A DNA stretch of 64,000 nucleotides from an uncultured Slackia sp. (lineage in GTDB: Bacteria > Actinomycetota > Coriobacteriia > Coriobacteriales > Eggerthellaceae). This document shows, in pieces, positions 43,667 through 52,695 of this stretch. The notes under the pieces were generated by a model. That model did not search any database, was not told where the DNA came from, and was given only the letters and a program-made list of their open reading frames with translations. How positions within the stretch are numbered: the first letter of the stretch is position 1; every line of letters starts with the position of its first letter. Position numbers and translations under genes: made by a program. The stretch lies in NCBI RefSeq assembly GCF_959608125.1, contig NZ_CAUHPG010000002.1, positions 105,251 through 169,250 on the forward strand, given 5' to 3'.

Positions 43667-44506
43667 CTACTGCCCGCCTGCGGCGAGGTAGTCGTCCAGA
43701 CCCGGTTTCGCGGATAGGTACACACCGCTTTCGGGGAAGTACGTCAGCCACACCACGCCTTCGGCGCCGACCACGTCGGCCAGACCGGGGCGGTCGTTTT
43801 CGGCGACGCTGATATGGATCGATCGATCGTCGAGGGTCTTGAACGTCATTTCGAGCGTGTCCTGGCTGAACCCTCTGTAGCGGCCGGTCGCGCGGTCCTC
43901 CTCAACCTCGGCGAGCCAGCATAGCTCGGTCTGCGGGCCGCGCATCAGATCGATCAAAGCGTCTTTGGACTGAATGACGCCGATAGCCAAACTGCCGATC
44001 GTAAGCAGCACTAACAGAGCTGCGATGCCGGCGCTGCCGAGCATGTCGTACGAAGCCGGATGCTTCTTGCGATAGAGGCGATACGACACGGCGACGCCGA
44101 TGCAGACAGCCAAAACCGCGACCAGCTTGACTAAGCGCACAGGCGTCGGCGCGCCCTCGCCGAACGCGACGATCACGCCGAGTGCCACGAAAGCCGAGCC
44201 CGCATAGGCGACGCAAGCCACGGCGAACCGGCCGACTTCCCGCGCGAGCCGGACCGCAGTTGCCGCAAAGCCCGCGCCCGTGCCGCCCTTGCGCTCCTGC
44301 GAAGCCACGACCAGCATGATGGCGAACCCGACGAACGAAAGGGCGAACAGTACGAAGCCGGCCGCCATGCACAGATAGCGCACCAAGCCCATATACCCGA
44401 TGGAAGGCGCCCACTCACCTGCGAACAGAATTCCGAACGCCGCAAACAACACGACCAGCGTGACGACGCCGAGCACTTTCTTCGATGACGCTGAAACCGA
44501 AACCAT
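43667..44506 (-). CDS. Membrane protein of unknown function
   Basis: 279 residues from the ATG at 44506, chosen for GGAGGG 5 nt upstream (the frame is open further up). Four or five membrane helices in the first about 180 residues (VLGVVTLVVLFAAFGILFAG, LCMAAGFVLFALSFVGFAIM, VACVAYAGSAFVALGVIVAF and others) are followed by a soluble C-terminal domain of about 100 residues (CWLAEVEEDRATGRYRGFSQ, then VWLTYFPESGVYLSAKPGLD). No family is recognised. Confidence 0.65.
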   Translation of the reverse strand: MVSVSASSKKVLGVVTLVVLFAAFGILFAGEWAPSIGYMGLVRYLCMAAGFVLFALSFVGFAIMLVVASQERKGGTGAGFAATAVRLAREVGRFAVACVAYAGSAFVALGVIVAFGEGAPTPVRLVKLVAVLAVCIGVAVSYRLYRKKHPASYDMLGSAGIAALLVLLTIGSLAIGVIQSKDALIDLMRGPQTELCWLAEVEEDRATGRYRGFSQDTLEMTFKTLDDRSIHISVAENDRPGLADVVGAEGVVWLTYFPESGVYLSAKPGLDDYLAAGGQ

Positions 44507-44604
44507 CGCACCCTCCGCTCCCGTATTGCAAACGCCGATGCCGAATGCATGCGGCGCAGCGAATCGTATCACGCGGCCGCGAAGCGGAACCGAAGTCCTG
44601 CGGC

Positions 44605-44648
44605 AAAAAAGATGGGCGGGCGCGGAAACATTCCCGCACCCGCCCATC
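44605..44648 (-). terminator. Terminator after the CPCC protein gene
   Basis: Long GC stem (44611-44626 with 44632-44648) and six T on the minus strand. Confidence 0.88.
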
Positions 44649-44667
44649 GCGGTGTCGGCGAAAGCGC

Positions 44668-44994
44668 CTATGCCGCGGCGTCGCCCATCAAGCGCTCGCG
44701 CTTCTTGCGCGCGACGGCGCGGCCCTTGCCGCATTTCGGCTTCGAAAGCGGGCAGCGCTTGCTGCAACACGGGCAGGTACCCAGGTTGAGCTGGAACGAT
44801 GCGGCACCCGAAGCGGCCGCCTTGCCCGTCTTCGCAGCCTTGGCCTTGGCCTTGGCCGGCTTCGCCTTGTCGGACGAAAGCTTTTTCGCAAGCTTCTTGG
44901 CGGCCTTGCGCACCGCCTTTTCCTGTTTTTTCGCCTGCTTCTTCAGCTGTTTTTTCGAGAGCTTCTTGGCGGCGTTCTTTTTCTTGTCAGACAT
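44668..44994 (-). CDS. Lys-rich protein with CPCC/CPLSKPxCGKG motif
   Basis: 108 residues from the ATG at 44994 (AAGGAG 6 nt upstream). The first about 70 residues are almost all Lys, Ala and Ser (KKLSKKQLKKQAKKQEKAVR), an extended basic helix or nucleic-acid-binding tail. The C-terminal part contains CPCCSKRCPLSKPKCGKGRA, a Cys cluster of CxCC-x3-C-x6-C type, probably zinc or Fe-S binding. Similar CP-x-C..C-P-x-C-G-x-G tails occur in other Gram-positive proteins. It may bind nucleic acid; no function is proven. Confidence 0.7.
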   Translation of the reverse strand: MSDKKKNAAKKLSKKQLKKQAKKQEKAVRKAAKKLAKKLSSDKAKPAKAKAKAAKTGKAAASGAASFQLNLGTCPCCSKRCPLSKPKCGKGRAVARKKRERLMGDAAA

Positions 44995-45109
44995 GGCTGG
45001 CTCCTTCTTGTTTTTCGCCGCCATCATAACCGATAAACGCTACAAAGTTAGCATCAATTAACTTTCTTCAAATCGTCTTCGGTATACGGAGCCGACGCCC
45101 GGCAAACAA

Positions 45110-45144
45110 AAGCGGGGCCGGAACCGCACGTTCCGACCCCGCTT
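45110..45144 (-). terminator. Terminator after the CoA dehydratase activase gene
   Basis: 15-bp stem AAGCGGGGCCGGAAC (45110-45124) with GTTCCGACCCCGCTT (45130-45144; one G:U), then TTGTTTG on the minus strand. Confidence 0.85.
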
Positions 45145-45179
45145 GATCATCTATCGACGCCCGACATGGCCGCGGCGCA

Positions 45180-48100
45180 CTATCGCTCGGCGCGGCTTTC
45201 CTGCACTTCGAATGCGCCCACCTCTTCGGTGCTGCCGCATCCGCACGCGCAGCCGGCAGCCGCATCGACCGCCATCTTATCGGCGGCACGCGCCACATCG
45301 CGCATCCGACGCGCCTCGGCCTCCTTGCCCTCCAAATTGGCCTTCGCCACGCTGATCATAAGCTTGATGCGGTTGAGCTGGTTGACCTCGGAAGCGCCCG
45401 GATCGTAATCGACCGCCACGATATTGCTCTCGGGATACCTGCGACGCAGCTCCTTGATCACGGCCTTGCCCACCACATGGTTCGGCAGGCATGCGAACGG
45501 CTGGGTGCACACCACATTGGGCGCACCCGTGCGAATGAGCTCCACCATCTCGGCAGTCAGCAGCCAGCCCTCGCCCATCGAATTGCACAGGCTCAAGATC
45601 TCGCTCGCGTAGCCCGCCAGCTCGTAGATGTCGGCCGGCGCCTCGAAACGGTGCGACGCACGCAGCGCGTCGTTGACGGGCTTGCGGAACTTGTCGATGG
45701 CGGCCAGCGCGATGCGGCTTCCCAGCGCGCCCTTGGCGGAACGGCCCAGCGGGTCCTTCTGGAAGATCGCGCCGGCAAGGCCGAACAGGAAGAACTCCGT
45801 CAAGCCCGGCACCACGGCCTCGCAGCCCTCGCGCTCGATCACGTCGACGATCTGGTTGTTCGCCGTGGGGTGGAACTTCACCAGGATCTCGCCCACTACG
45901 CCCACACGCGGCTTGGTGCCCTCGCCCACCAGCGGCAGCGTGTCGAAATCTTCCACGATCTGGCGCACGGTGCGCTTCCACTCGCTGCGCGAAAGGCCCG
46001 CGGCCAGCTGGCCCTTGCACACGCCCATCCAATGGTCGAACAGCGCATTGGCGGCGCCCGGCTCGGCCTCGTAAGGGCGCGTGCGATACAAACACGTCAT
46101 CAGCAAGTCGCCGTAGAGCACGCCGTAGACCGCCTGCAACAGCATCGCAGGCGTGATTTCGAAGCCGGGATTGCTCTCCTCGAGCTTCTTGAACGACAAC
46201 GAAATCACGGGGATATGCCCCAGTCCCGCCGCAGCCAGCGCCTTGCGGATCAGCGCGATGTAGTTGGTGGCGCGGCAGCCGCCGCCCGTCTGCGTGATGA
46301 TCACGGCCAGCTTGTCGGTATCGTAGCGACCGCTCATCACGGCCTCCATGATCTGACCTGTAACCAGGATGGACGGATAGCAGATATCGTTGTTGACGTA
46401 TTTCAGGCCGGCATCCACCGCGCCGTGGTCCACGCTGGGCAAAAGCTCGAAGTTGTAGCCGTTCTTGCGGAAGATCTCGACCAGCAGGTCGAAGTGGATC
46501 GGCGCCATCTGCGGACACAGAATGGTGTAGCCGGCCTCCTTCATCTCCTTGGTGAACTGCACCTTCTCGAATTCGGTGGACGCGCATGGGCGCTGTTTGA
46601 TCAACGCATCGGCCTGCGCCACCACGCGCGCAGCCTCGGCCTCGGTCACGCCCGTCTTGTTGTCCATGCGGATCTTGGCATGACGGGAATGCTCTTTCAT
46701 CTCGTCTTCGAGGACGGCCGCCTCGGTGCTGTATTCCTTGTTCATAGCCACCGTAGGACATGCCATAGGAGTCCGGTTCGCCTCGGCGCGCTCGTCGGCC
46801 TTGTCCTTCAACGCCGCCAGCAGCGAACGCACGCGGATGCGCGCGGCACCCAGGTTGGACACCTCGTCGATCTTGAGCACGGTATATACCTTGCCCGATG
46901 CCTCCAGGATTTCCTGCACCTGGTCGGTGGTCAACGCGTCCAGGCCGCAGCCGAAACTGTTCAGCTGGATCAGATCAAGATCGTCGCGCTGCGTGGCCAC
47001 CTTGGCGGCGGCGTACAGACGCGTGTGATACATCCACTGGTCCACCACGCGGATCGGGCGCTCCAGCGTGCCCAGATGCGCGATGGAATCCTCCGTGAGC
47101 ACCGCCAGGCCGAAGCTGGTCAGAAGCTCGGGGATGGCGTGGTTGATTTCGGGGTCGTTATGGTACGGACGGCCCGCCAACACGATGCCGTGCGTGCCGG
47201 TCTCCTCCATCCAACGCAGCGTCTCCTCGCCCTTAGCGCGGATATCGTCCTTGAACGCCATGTCTTCGGCCCAAGCGGCCTCCACCGCATCGGACACTTC
47301 GGCGCGCGTGGGCGCAGCGGCGCGGCGGCACGTGGCGTCGGAGAAATTCTCGTACAGCTCGACGAACAGGCGCTCTTTGAGCTTGTCCTTCTGGTCGTAG
47401 GGCAGCCACGGGTTCAAAAACTTCGCATCGGAGGTGCGCAGCTCGTCGATGTTCAAGCGCAGAGCCTCGGAATAGCTGGCCACGATCGGGCAGTTGAAGT
47501 GGTTGCCCGCGCCGGCGTCTTCCTGACGCTCCCATTTGGCGCACGGCATCCAGATGAAATCGACGCCCTTTTCCAGCAGGTTCATCACGTGTCCGTGCGA
47601 AAGCTTGGCCGGATAGCACACGCTTTCGGACGGCATGCTCTCGATGCCCGCTTCGTAGGTCTTTTTGGACGACGCGTCGGAAAGCACCACGCGATAGCCC
47701 AGCTTCGTGAAGAAGGTGAACCAGAACGGGTAGTTCTCGTACATGTTCAGCGCGCGTGGAATGCCCACCGTGCCGCGCGGCGCATCGTCGGCGGAAAGCG
47801 GCTCGTAGTCGAACAGGCGATGGCTCTTGTAGTCGAACAGGTTCGGCACGTTGGACGATTCGCCCAGCACGCCCGCGCCTTTCTCGCAGCGGTTGCCCGT
47901 GATGAAGCGGCGGTGCTTGCCGGTGTTTTCGTCCACGCCGAAGTCGTTCACCGTAAGCAGACAGTGATTGGAGCATGCCTTGCAACGCACGGTCTTATGC
48001 GTCGGCTCGAGCGCCTCGATCCGCTCGAGCGAAAGAAGCGTCGATACGGGGCGCTCGCCTTTCGCGCGGTCGCGCGCCAGAAGCGCGGCGCCGTATGCGC

Positions 48101-49910
48101 CCATGTTGCCCGCGATATCGGGTCGTACCGCATTCGCGCCCGAAAGCTGCTCGAAAGCGCGCAGCACGGCGTCGTTGAGAAACGTTCCGCCCTGCACGAT
48201 CACCTTGTCGCCCACCTCGCGCGGATCGCGGATCTTGATTACCTTGAATAATGCATTCTTGATGACCGAAATGGCCAGGCCGGCGGCGATGTCGCCCACC
48301 GTGGCGCCTTCTTTTTGCGCCTGCTTCACGCGGCTGTTCATGAACACCGTGCAGCGGCTTCCCAGATCGACCGGGTGCTTGGCGGCGTTGGCCGTCTTGG
48401 CGAACTCGGTCACGTCCAGGTTCAGGCCGCTGGCGAAGCTTTCGATGAAGCTGCCGCAACCCGACGAGCACGCCTCGTTGAGCATGATATGGTCGATCAC
48501 GCCGTCTCGCACGCGCAGGCATTTCATGTCCTGGCCGCCGATATCCAGAATGAACTCGACGCCGGGCAGCATCTCCTGCGCGCCGCGCAGATGCGCCACC
48601 GTCTCGATTTCGCCCGAATCGACGCGCAGCGCCTCCAGCAGCAACGCCTCGCCGTAACCGGTCACGGTGGCATGCCCGATGGTCACGAACGGCTCGCCCG
48701 TGGTGGCATCCACCGGCAGCGCGCCGTACATATCGGCGATCGCGCGCTTGGCCGTGCCCAGCACATCGCCCTTGTTGTTGCAATACGAACTCCACAGAAG
48801 TTCGCCGTCTTCGCCGATCAATGCGGCTTTGAACGTCGTGGATCCGGCGTCGATACCCAGATACGCGGTGCCCGTGTAGGCCATCAGGTCGCCGCGCTTG
48901 ACCTTCTCGCGGTCGTGGCGCTCTTTGAATTCGGCGAATTCCTCTTCGTCGGCGAACAGCGGATCAAGGCGCACCACTTCGCTGCCCTGGATGTCGCCCA
49001 GGTTGCGCAGGCGCTTAAGCACGTCGGACAGAAGCTCGGCCTTGCCCTGCGCGCCGCACAGCGCGGCGCCGCTCGCCACGAACAAATGCGCGTTCTCGGG
49101 ACGGATGGCATGTTCGTCGTCAAGGCCGAGCGTTTCGCAGAAGCGTTTGTCCAGCTCGGATAGGTACTGCAGCGGGCCGCCCAGAAGCGCCACGTTGCCG
49201 CGGATCGGGCGGCCGCACGCCAAGCCTGAGATGGTCTGCGTGACCACGGCCTGGAAAATAGACGCCGCGATGTCTTCCTTGCGCGCGCCTTCGTTCAGCA
49301 GGGGCTGCACGTCGGTCTTCGCGAACACGCCGCAGCGGCTTGCGATCGGATAGATCGTGGTGTGGCTTTTCGCCAGTTCGTTCAAGCCGCCCGCATCGGT
49401 GTCCAACAGCGCCGCCATCTGGTCGATGAACGCGCCCGTTCCGCCCGCACACGTGCCGTTCATGCGCTGCTCGATGCCGTTGTCGAAATAGATGATCTTG
49501 GCATCTTCGCCGCCCAACTCGATCACCACGTCGGTCTGGGGAATGAAGGTCTCCACCGCGGTCTTGGAGGCAATGACCTCTTGGACGAATTCGATGCCCA
49601 GCCACTGGGCCAAAAGCAGGCCGCCCGAACCCGTGATGGCGATCGTCATGGGCGTGGCAGGATAGCGCTCGGCCGCCTCTTCGACCACTTCCACGATCGT
49701 AGCGCGGATGTCGGCGTGATGGCGGCGGTAGCACGAATGCAGGATATCGTGGCTATCGTCGAGAACGGCCACCTTGACCGTGGTGGAGCCGACGTCGATG
49801 CCGATATGCAAAGGCGAAGCGGCCGCGGCGCATGCAACCTGCACGGCGTGTGCTTCCCCTTCGACGGCCGCATTGTTCGCAACCTGGTCTTTCATAGTTT
49901 CGGCAGCCAT
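45180..49910 (-). CDS. Giant fused 2-hydroxyacyl-CoA dehydratase activase-related protein
   Basis: 1576 residues from the ATG at 49910 (AAAAGGAG upstream). Two BadF/BcrA-type ASKHA ATPase domains stand in tandem: HIGIDVGSTTVKVAVLDDS near 35-53 with CAGGTGAFID (Cys154) and RCGVFAKTD (Cys193), and YLGIDAGSTTFKAALIGED near 345 with CSSGCGSFIE. In HgdC-type activators such Cys hold a shared [4Fe-4S] cluster and ATP drives electron injection into the dehydratase. Next come a DUF2229-type region and a C-terminal HgdB-like CoA-dehydratase subunit part (about 1080-1450) with NNDICYPSILVTGQ. The end is GCACGCGSTEE. The fused form is common in anaerobes; its substrate is not known. Confidence 0.9.
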   Translation of the reverse strand: MAAETMKDQVANNAAVEGEAHAVQVACAAAASPLHIGIDVGSTTVKVAVLDDSHDILHSCYRRHHADIRATIVEVVEEAAERYPATPMTIAITGSGGLLLAQWLGIEFVQEVIASKTAVETFIPQTDVVIELGGEDAKIIYFDNGIEQRMNGTCAGGTGAFIDQMAALLDTDAGGLNELAKSHTTIYPIASRCGVFAKTDVQPLLNEGARKEDIAASIFQAVVTQTISGLACGRPIRGNVALLGGPLQYLSELDKRFCETLGLDDEHAIRPENAHLFVASGAALCGAQGKAELLSDVLKRLRNLGDIQGSEVVRLDPLFADEEEFAEFKERHDREKVKRGDLMAYTGTAYLGIDAGSTTFKAALIGEDGELLWSSYCNNKGDVLGTAKRAIADMYGALPVDATTGEPFVTIGHATVTGYGEALLLEALRVDSGEIETVAHLRGAQEMLPGVEFILDIGGQDMKCLRVRDGVIDHIMLNEACSSGCGSFIESFASGLNLDVTEFAKTANAAKHPVDLGSRCTVFMNSRVKQAQKEGATVGDIAAGLAISVIKNALFKVIKIRDPREVGDKVIVQGGTFLNDAVLRAFEQLSGANAVRPDIAGNMGAYGAALLARDRAKGERPVSTLLSLERIEALEPTHKTVRCKACSNHCLLTVNDFGVDENTGKHRRFITGNRCEKGAGVLGESSNVPNLFDYKSHRLFDYEPLSADDAPRGTVGIPRALNMYENYPFWFTFFTKLGYRVVLSDASSKKTYEAGIESMPSESVCYPAKLSHGHVMNLLEKGVDFIWMPCAKWERQEDAGAGNHFNCPIVASYSEALRLNIDELRTSDAKFLNPWLPYDQKDKLKERLFVELYENFSDATCRRAAAPTRAEVSDAVEAAWAEDMAFKDDIRAKGEETLRWMEETGTHGIVLAGRPYHNDPEINHAIPELLTSFGLAVLTEDSIAHLGTLERPIRVVDQWMYHTRLYAAAKVATQRDDLDLIQLNSFGCGLDALTTDQVQEILEASGKVYTVLKIDEVSNLGAARIRVRSLLAALKDKADERAEANRTPMACPTVAMNKEYSTEAAVLEDEMKEHSRHAKIRMDNKTGVTEAEAARVVAQADALIKQRPCASTEFEKVQFTKEMKEAGYTILCPQMAPIHFDLLVEIFRKNGYNFELLPSVDHGAVDAGLKYVNNDICYPSILVTGQIMEAVMSGRYDTDKLAVIITQTGGGCRATNYIALIRKALAAAGLGHIPVISLSFKKLEESNPGFEITPAMLLQAVYGVLYGDLLMTCLYRTRPYEAEPGAANALFDHWMGVCKGQLAAGLSRSEWKRTVRQIVEDFDTLPLVGEGTKPRVGVVGEILVKFHPTANNQIVDVIEREGCEAVVPGLTEFFLFGLAGAIFQKDPLGRSAKGALGSRIALAAIDKFRKPVNDALRASHRFEAPADIYELAGYASEILSLCNSMGEGWLLTAEMVELIRTGAPNVVCTQPFACLPNHVVGKAVIKELRRRYPESNIVAVDYDPGASEVNQLNRIKLMISVAKANLEGKEAEARRMRDVARAADKMAVDAAAGCACGCGSTEEVGAFEVQESRAER

Positions 49911-49945
49911 GATGTTCTCCTTTTGAATCATGGTGGTTCCTTATC

Positions 49946-50713
49946 CTAAAGCTTGATCGATTCGCCCGGTTTGATGAAGAACAGACGAACGGCAATGAGC
50001 GCCATTTCTTCCGAGCTTTCCTGCATGCCCGTCTCGATCCAACGGATGATCACGGAAACATAGGCGCCCGCGAAATAAGCGATGTAGTAATTGACGAACG
50101 GCGTGGGGTCTTCGCGGTACTGGTCATGCAGAAGCGACATGATCAGCTTGCTGCACACCGCTTCACGCAGGCGCGGGCCGAAGCGCACGTCACCGCCGGG
50201 ACCGAGCACCGCATGGAAGAACTCGCCTTCCTTGCGCACGTAGTCGAACAGCTCCACCAGCACCGGCAGCGGCTTTTTCAGCATGCGATAGTGCATGAGC
50301 TCCACGATGGAAAGTTCGCTCATCTTGCAGCTGAAATCGTCGAGTTCGGCCAGAACCTCGTCTTCGAACGCCTGCAGAAGGCTGTCTTTGTCTTTGAAAT
50401 GGTTGTAGAACGTACCGCGGTTGAGGCCCGCACGCTGACAGAGGTCGTTCACGGTGAACCCGTCGAACCCCCGCTCTTCCATGAGCTCTATCAGAGCTTC
50501 GCGCAACGCCGCCTTCGAGCGCGCGATGCGCGGGTCGCACGGTGCGGCGCACCCCGTGCGGGCACGTGCGGAAGAATCGGGCGCGACGCATGAACACGAT
50601 GCCTCGGGCACCTCCGCATTCGAGCTTTTCTTTTTGGCGCTTTTGAAAGAAATTGCCGCCAAACCGATCGACTCACCTTTCGTTTTACCTATATCATCAG
50701 GCATTTTGAACAA
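49946..50713 (-). CDS. TetR family transcriptional regulator
   Basis: 255 residues from the ATG at 50713; no ribosome site fits this ATG well, so a shorter start (for example a TTG about 17 codons further in, after AAGGTGAG) is possible. The first about 65 residues are charged and poorly conserved. The TetR HTH follows (ALIELMEERGFDGFTVNDLC, then AGLNRGTFYNHFKDKDSLLQ). The rest is the ligand domain. It lies 36 bp from the start of the activase gene on the same strand, so it is a probable operon partner or regulator. An operator-like dyad stands at its 5' end. Confidence 0.85.
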   Translation of the reverse strand: MFKMPDDIGKTKGESIGLAAISFKSAKKKSSNAEVPEASCSCVAPDSSARARTGCAAPCDPRIARSKAALREALIELMEERGFDGFTVNDLCQRAGLNRGTFYNHFKDKDSLLQAFEDEVLAELDDFSCKMSELSIVELMHYRMLKKPLPVLVELFDYVRKEGEFFHAVLGPGGDVRFGPRLREAVCSKLIMSLLHDQYREDPTPFVNYYIAYFAGAYVSVIIRWIETGMQESSEEMALIAVRLFFIKPGESIKL

Positions 50714-50741
50714 GATGATCAGTAATGAACACTTTGTTCAA
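50706..50741. promoter_or_regulatory. Nested dyad at the TetR gene start
   Basis: Outer repeat TTGAACAA (50706-50713) with TTGTTCAA (50734-50741), and an inner TGAAC-N5-GTTCA (50726-50740). It overlaps the gene start and fits an auto-regulatory operator. Confidence 0.55.
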
Positions 50742-50858
50742 TAGAGCGTATTGTATAATCGCGGCATACGGCGGGCAACAGAATGCCGACAAAACGGTCG
50801 TATTTTTACATTCAAACCGGAGGTACATAAGATCAGCGCCTGGCACGGCGCACAAGCG

Positions 50859-50889
50859 CAAAAAAAAGCGCGCCCTGACGGCGCGCCTT
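50859..50889 (-). terminator. Terminator after the YqhA-family gene
   Basis: AAGCGCGCC with GGCGCGCCTT around a short loop; eight T follow on the minus strand. Confidence 0.88.
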
Positions 50890-50915
50890 ATAGGTCGATT
50901 TCTTTTCAGCGACGA

Positions 50916-51524
50916 TCATTTGTCGCGATCATGGCTATTGTGGGCCACCATGACATAGCGCACGAAATACGCAAGCGTCAGCACCACCGCACCGATGCCG
51001 ATACCCGTCAGCAGCAGGTCGATCGGCTCGGTACCGTGAATCAGCAGGCCCAGGAAATACACGCCCATGACCACCACGATAACGCCGACCAGTTTTTCCT
51101 TCAAATCGTCCAGGTTGCGAATCTGCAGCCAGGAAGGCATATCGATGCCGTCGTCGACGAACAGCGAATACAAGCCCACCGACATGATGTAGAGCACCAC
51201 GGCAAGCAGGAAGAAGTCGGCGAACTCGATGTAATCGACCAGCATGTCCTGCATTTCGAGCCGGCCGCACGCCGCCTCGAACGTCACCATGACGGTGGAT
51301 ATCAGCGTGGAAATGGTAAGCGCCATAGACGAGATGAACAATCCGACGCTGGGCACGATAGCCATGAAGCGCGAGTAGCCCACCAGCTTGCGCTCGCGGC
51401 GTCTTCCGCGGCTTTCCTCGGGAACCCGCGGCGCGGCGGCGCCTTCTGCGGCGGCATCCTGCGCATTATCGGCCACGACGGGAAGAGCGGCATCGGTGCT
51501 ATTCGGGCGAATGTCGTCAGACAT
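50916..51524 (-). CDS. YqhA family membrane protein (UPF0114-like)
   Basis: 202 residues from the ATG at 51524 (AGGAGG 4-5 nt upstream). An acidic, Ala-rich N-terminal tail (about 1-45) precedes three or four membrane helices: FMAIVPSVGLFISSMALTIS, DFFLLAVVLYIMSVGLYSLF and VGVIVVVMGVYFLGLLIHGT. The block LFVDDGIDMPSWLQIRNLDD matches the YqhA/UPF0114 pattern. The function of this family is not known. It lies just downstream of the fibre operon but has its own terminator, and its start is separated from the operon's last stop by 258 bp. Confidence 0.8.
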   Translation of the reverse strand: MSDDIRPNSTDAALPVVADNAQDAAAEGAAAPRVPEESRGRRRERKLVGYSRFMAIVPSVGLFISSMALTISTLISTVMVTFEAACGRLEMQDMLVDYIEFADFFLLAVVLYIMSVGLYSLFVDDGIDMPSWLQIRNLDDLKEKLVGVIVVVMGVYFLGLLIHGTEPIDLLLTGIGIGAVVLTLAYFVRYVMVAHNSHDRDK

Positions 51525-51711
51525 GGCGCCTCCTGTTCTTCTGGCATGGGAAGCGGGCTTGAGCCCGCGCATTCGTCTGCATCGGGGACGCAACCTGCAA
51601 TCGACCGTGCAACGCGGCCGGAAGCGTCCTTCGCCGCACCATTGTAGCCCCATCGGCGCGCCCAGGCCACAGAACGGGCATTTGTGGGCATGACGTTGCT
51701 TTCGAACGGCC

Positions 51712-51753
51712 GAAAACGAAAAGAAGGCGAATGGCCCTCAGCCGTCCGCCTTC
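51712..51753 (-). terminator. Terminator at the end of the fibre operon
   Basis: GAAGGCGAATGGC (51723-51735) pairs with GCCGTCCGCCTTC (51741-51753) (mismatches and G:U); TTTTCGTTTT follows on the minus strand. Confidence 0.65.
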
Positions 51754-51782
51754 CTCGATGCGTTCATGCCGAACGCCGCGCC

Positions 51783-52685
51783 TTAGCGCTTCTTACCGTT
51801 CCTCAAGCGGATGGTCGCGATGATAGCCAGCGCCGCGGCCGCAATGCCCACGATGGCGAACACGGCGGCCGTGACAGCCGTTGCGTCGTTGGTCTTGTTC
51901 AAAAGATCGCTCGACGTGGCCGAAGCCGTAGTTCCGCCGGAGCCGTCGGCGCCGCCCGAGCCTGCGGCAGCGCCGCCGCCCGAGCCGTCGGCACCGCCCG
52001 ACCCATCGGAGCCTGCGGGGCTATCGGGCCCGCCAGGTTGGTCGGGATCGACGGGCTGGTCGGGGTCGACCGGTTTGTCAGGGTCCACCGGCTTGTCGGG
52101 ATCGACCGGTTTATCCGGGTCGACCGGCTTGTCGGGACCCGTCCCGCCGCCTTCCTCCTGGGCGATGAACACCCATTCAGGCGCATACTCCTGGTTCTGG
52201 TAGTCATTACCGAAGCTCGTCGGAACGCCCAGCTCGATACGCAGCGGCATGGAGCCGTCGCTCGGAAACGTCGCGATCTTCACGGCGGGCTTGCCCTGAT
52301 CGGCGATATCTCCCAGAACGCCTTCGGCAAGCACAGTTTCCTGCGCATCCGTGGAAGCGGTTTCGACCACCTTGAACGGTACTGCGGCCAAAGCCTGAAG
52401 CGTCGCTTCATCGGCCTTAACGCGCAGATACACCGTCACCTCTCGACCCACGTAGCGCGCGTCGAGGGAAAACTCCTGCGTCAGCGAATCGCCCGGCATG
52501 ACCTCGGAGAAGTTCGCCAGAACGTCGGCGGCCTGCAGGTTCTCGCCATGCCATTCCTTCGCCGAGCCGTCGTACACCACGGCAGGCCCGCCATCGGCCG
52601 GAGCCGCGAACGCAATGGCGGGCATCATGCAGGCGATCGCGCACGCGAACGAAGCGAGCGCTGTCGCTAGAAGCCTCTTCATCAT
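51783..52685 (-). CDS. Surface protein with PDKPVD repeats and C-terminal membrane anchor
   Basis: 300 residues from the ATG at 52685 (GGAGGG 6 nt upstream). A cleavable signal (LLATALASFACAIACMMPAI, ending AFA) is followed by a beta-rich domain (about 30-175; GDSLTQEFSLDARYVGREVT), a repeat PDKPVD/PDQPVD (five or more hexads, probably a rigid stalk), a Gly/Ser/Ala-rich stretch and a C-terminal helix AVFAIVGIAAAALAIIATIR with a basic tail. The layout is that of a sortase substrate, but the sequence before the helix is LLNKTND, not LPXTG. It is the last gene of the fibre operon and could be a cell-proximal anchor. Confidence 0.85.
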   Translation of the reverse strand: MMKRLLATALASFACAIACMMPAIAFAAPADGGPAVVYDGSAKEWHGENLQAADVLANFSEVMPGDSLTQEFSLDARYVGREVTVYLRVKADEATLQALAAVPFKVVETASTDAQETVLAEGVLGDIADQGKPAVKIATFPSDGSMPLRIELGVPTSFGNDYQNQEYAPEWVFIAQEEGGGTGPDKPVDPDKPVDPDKPVDPDKPVDPDQPVDPDQPGGPDSPAGSDGSGGADGSGGGAAAGSGGADGSGGTTASATSSDLLNKTNDATAVTAAVFAIVGIAAAALAIIATIRLRNGKKR

Positions 52686-52695
52686 ATGCGCCCTC

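Noticed and set aside
45477..48251. Plus-strand open frame of 924 codons across the activase gene
   Set aside because: Same shadow effect; the minus strand carries clear ASKHA and dehydratase motifs.
52030..52135. Short tandem DNA repeats, possible CRISPR-like array
   Set aside because: They are in-frame 18-bp units coding PDKPVD hexads, with no unique spacers.
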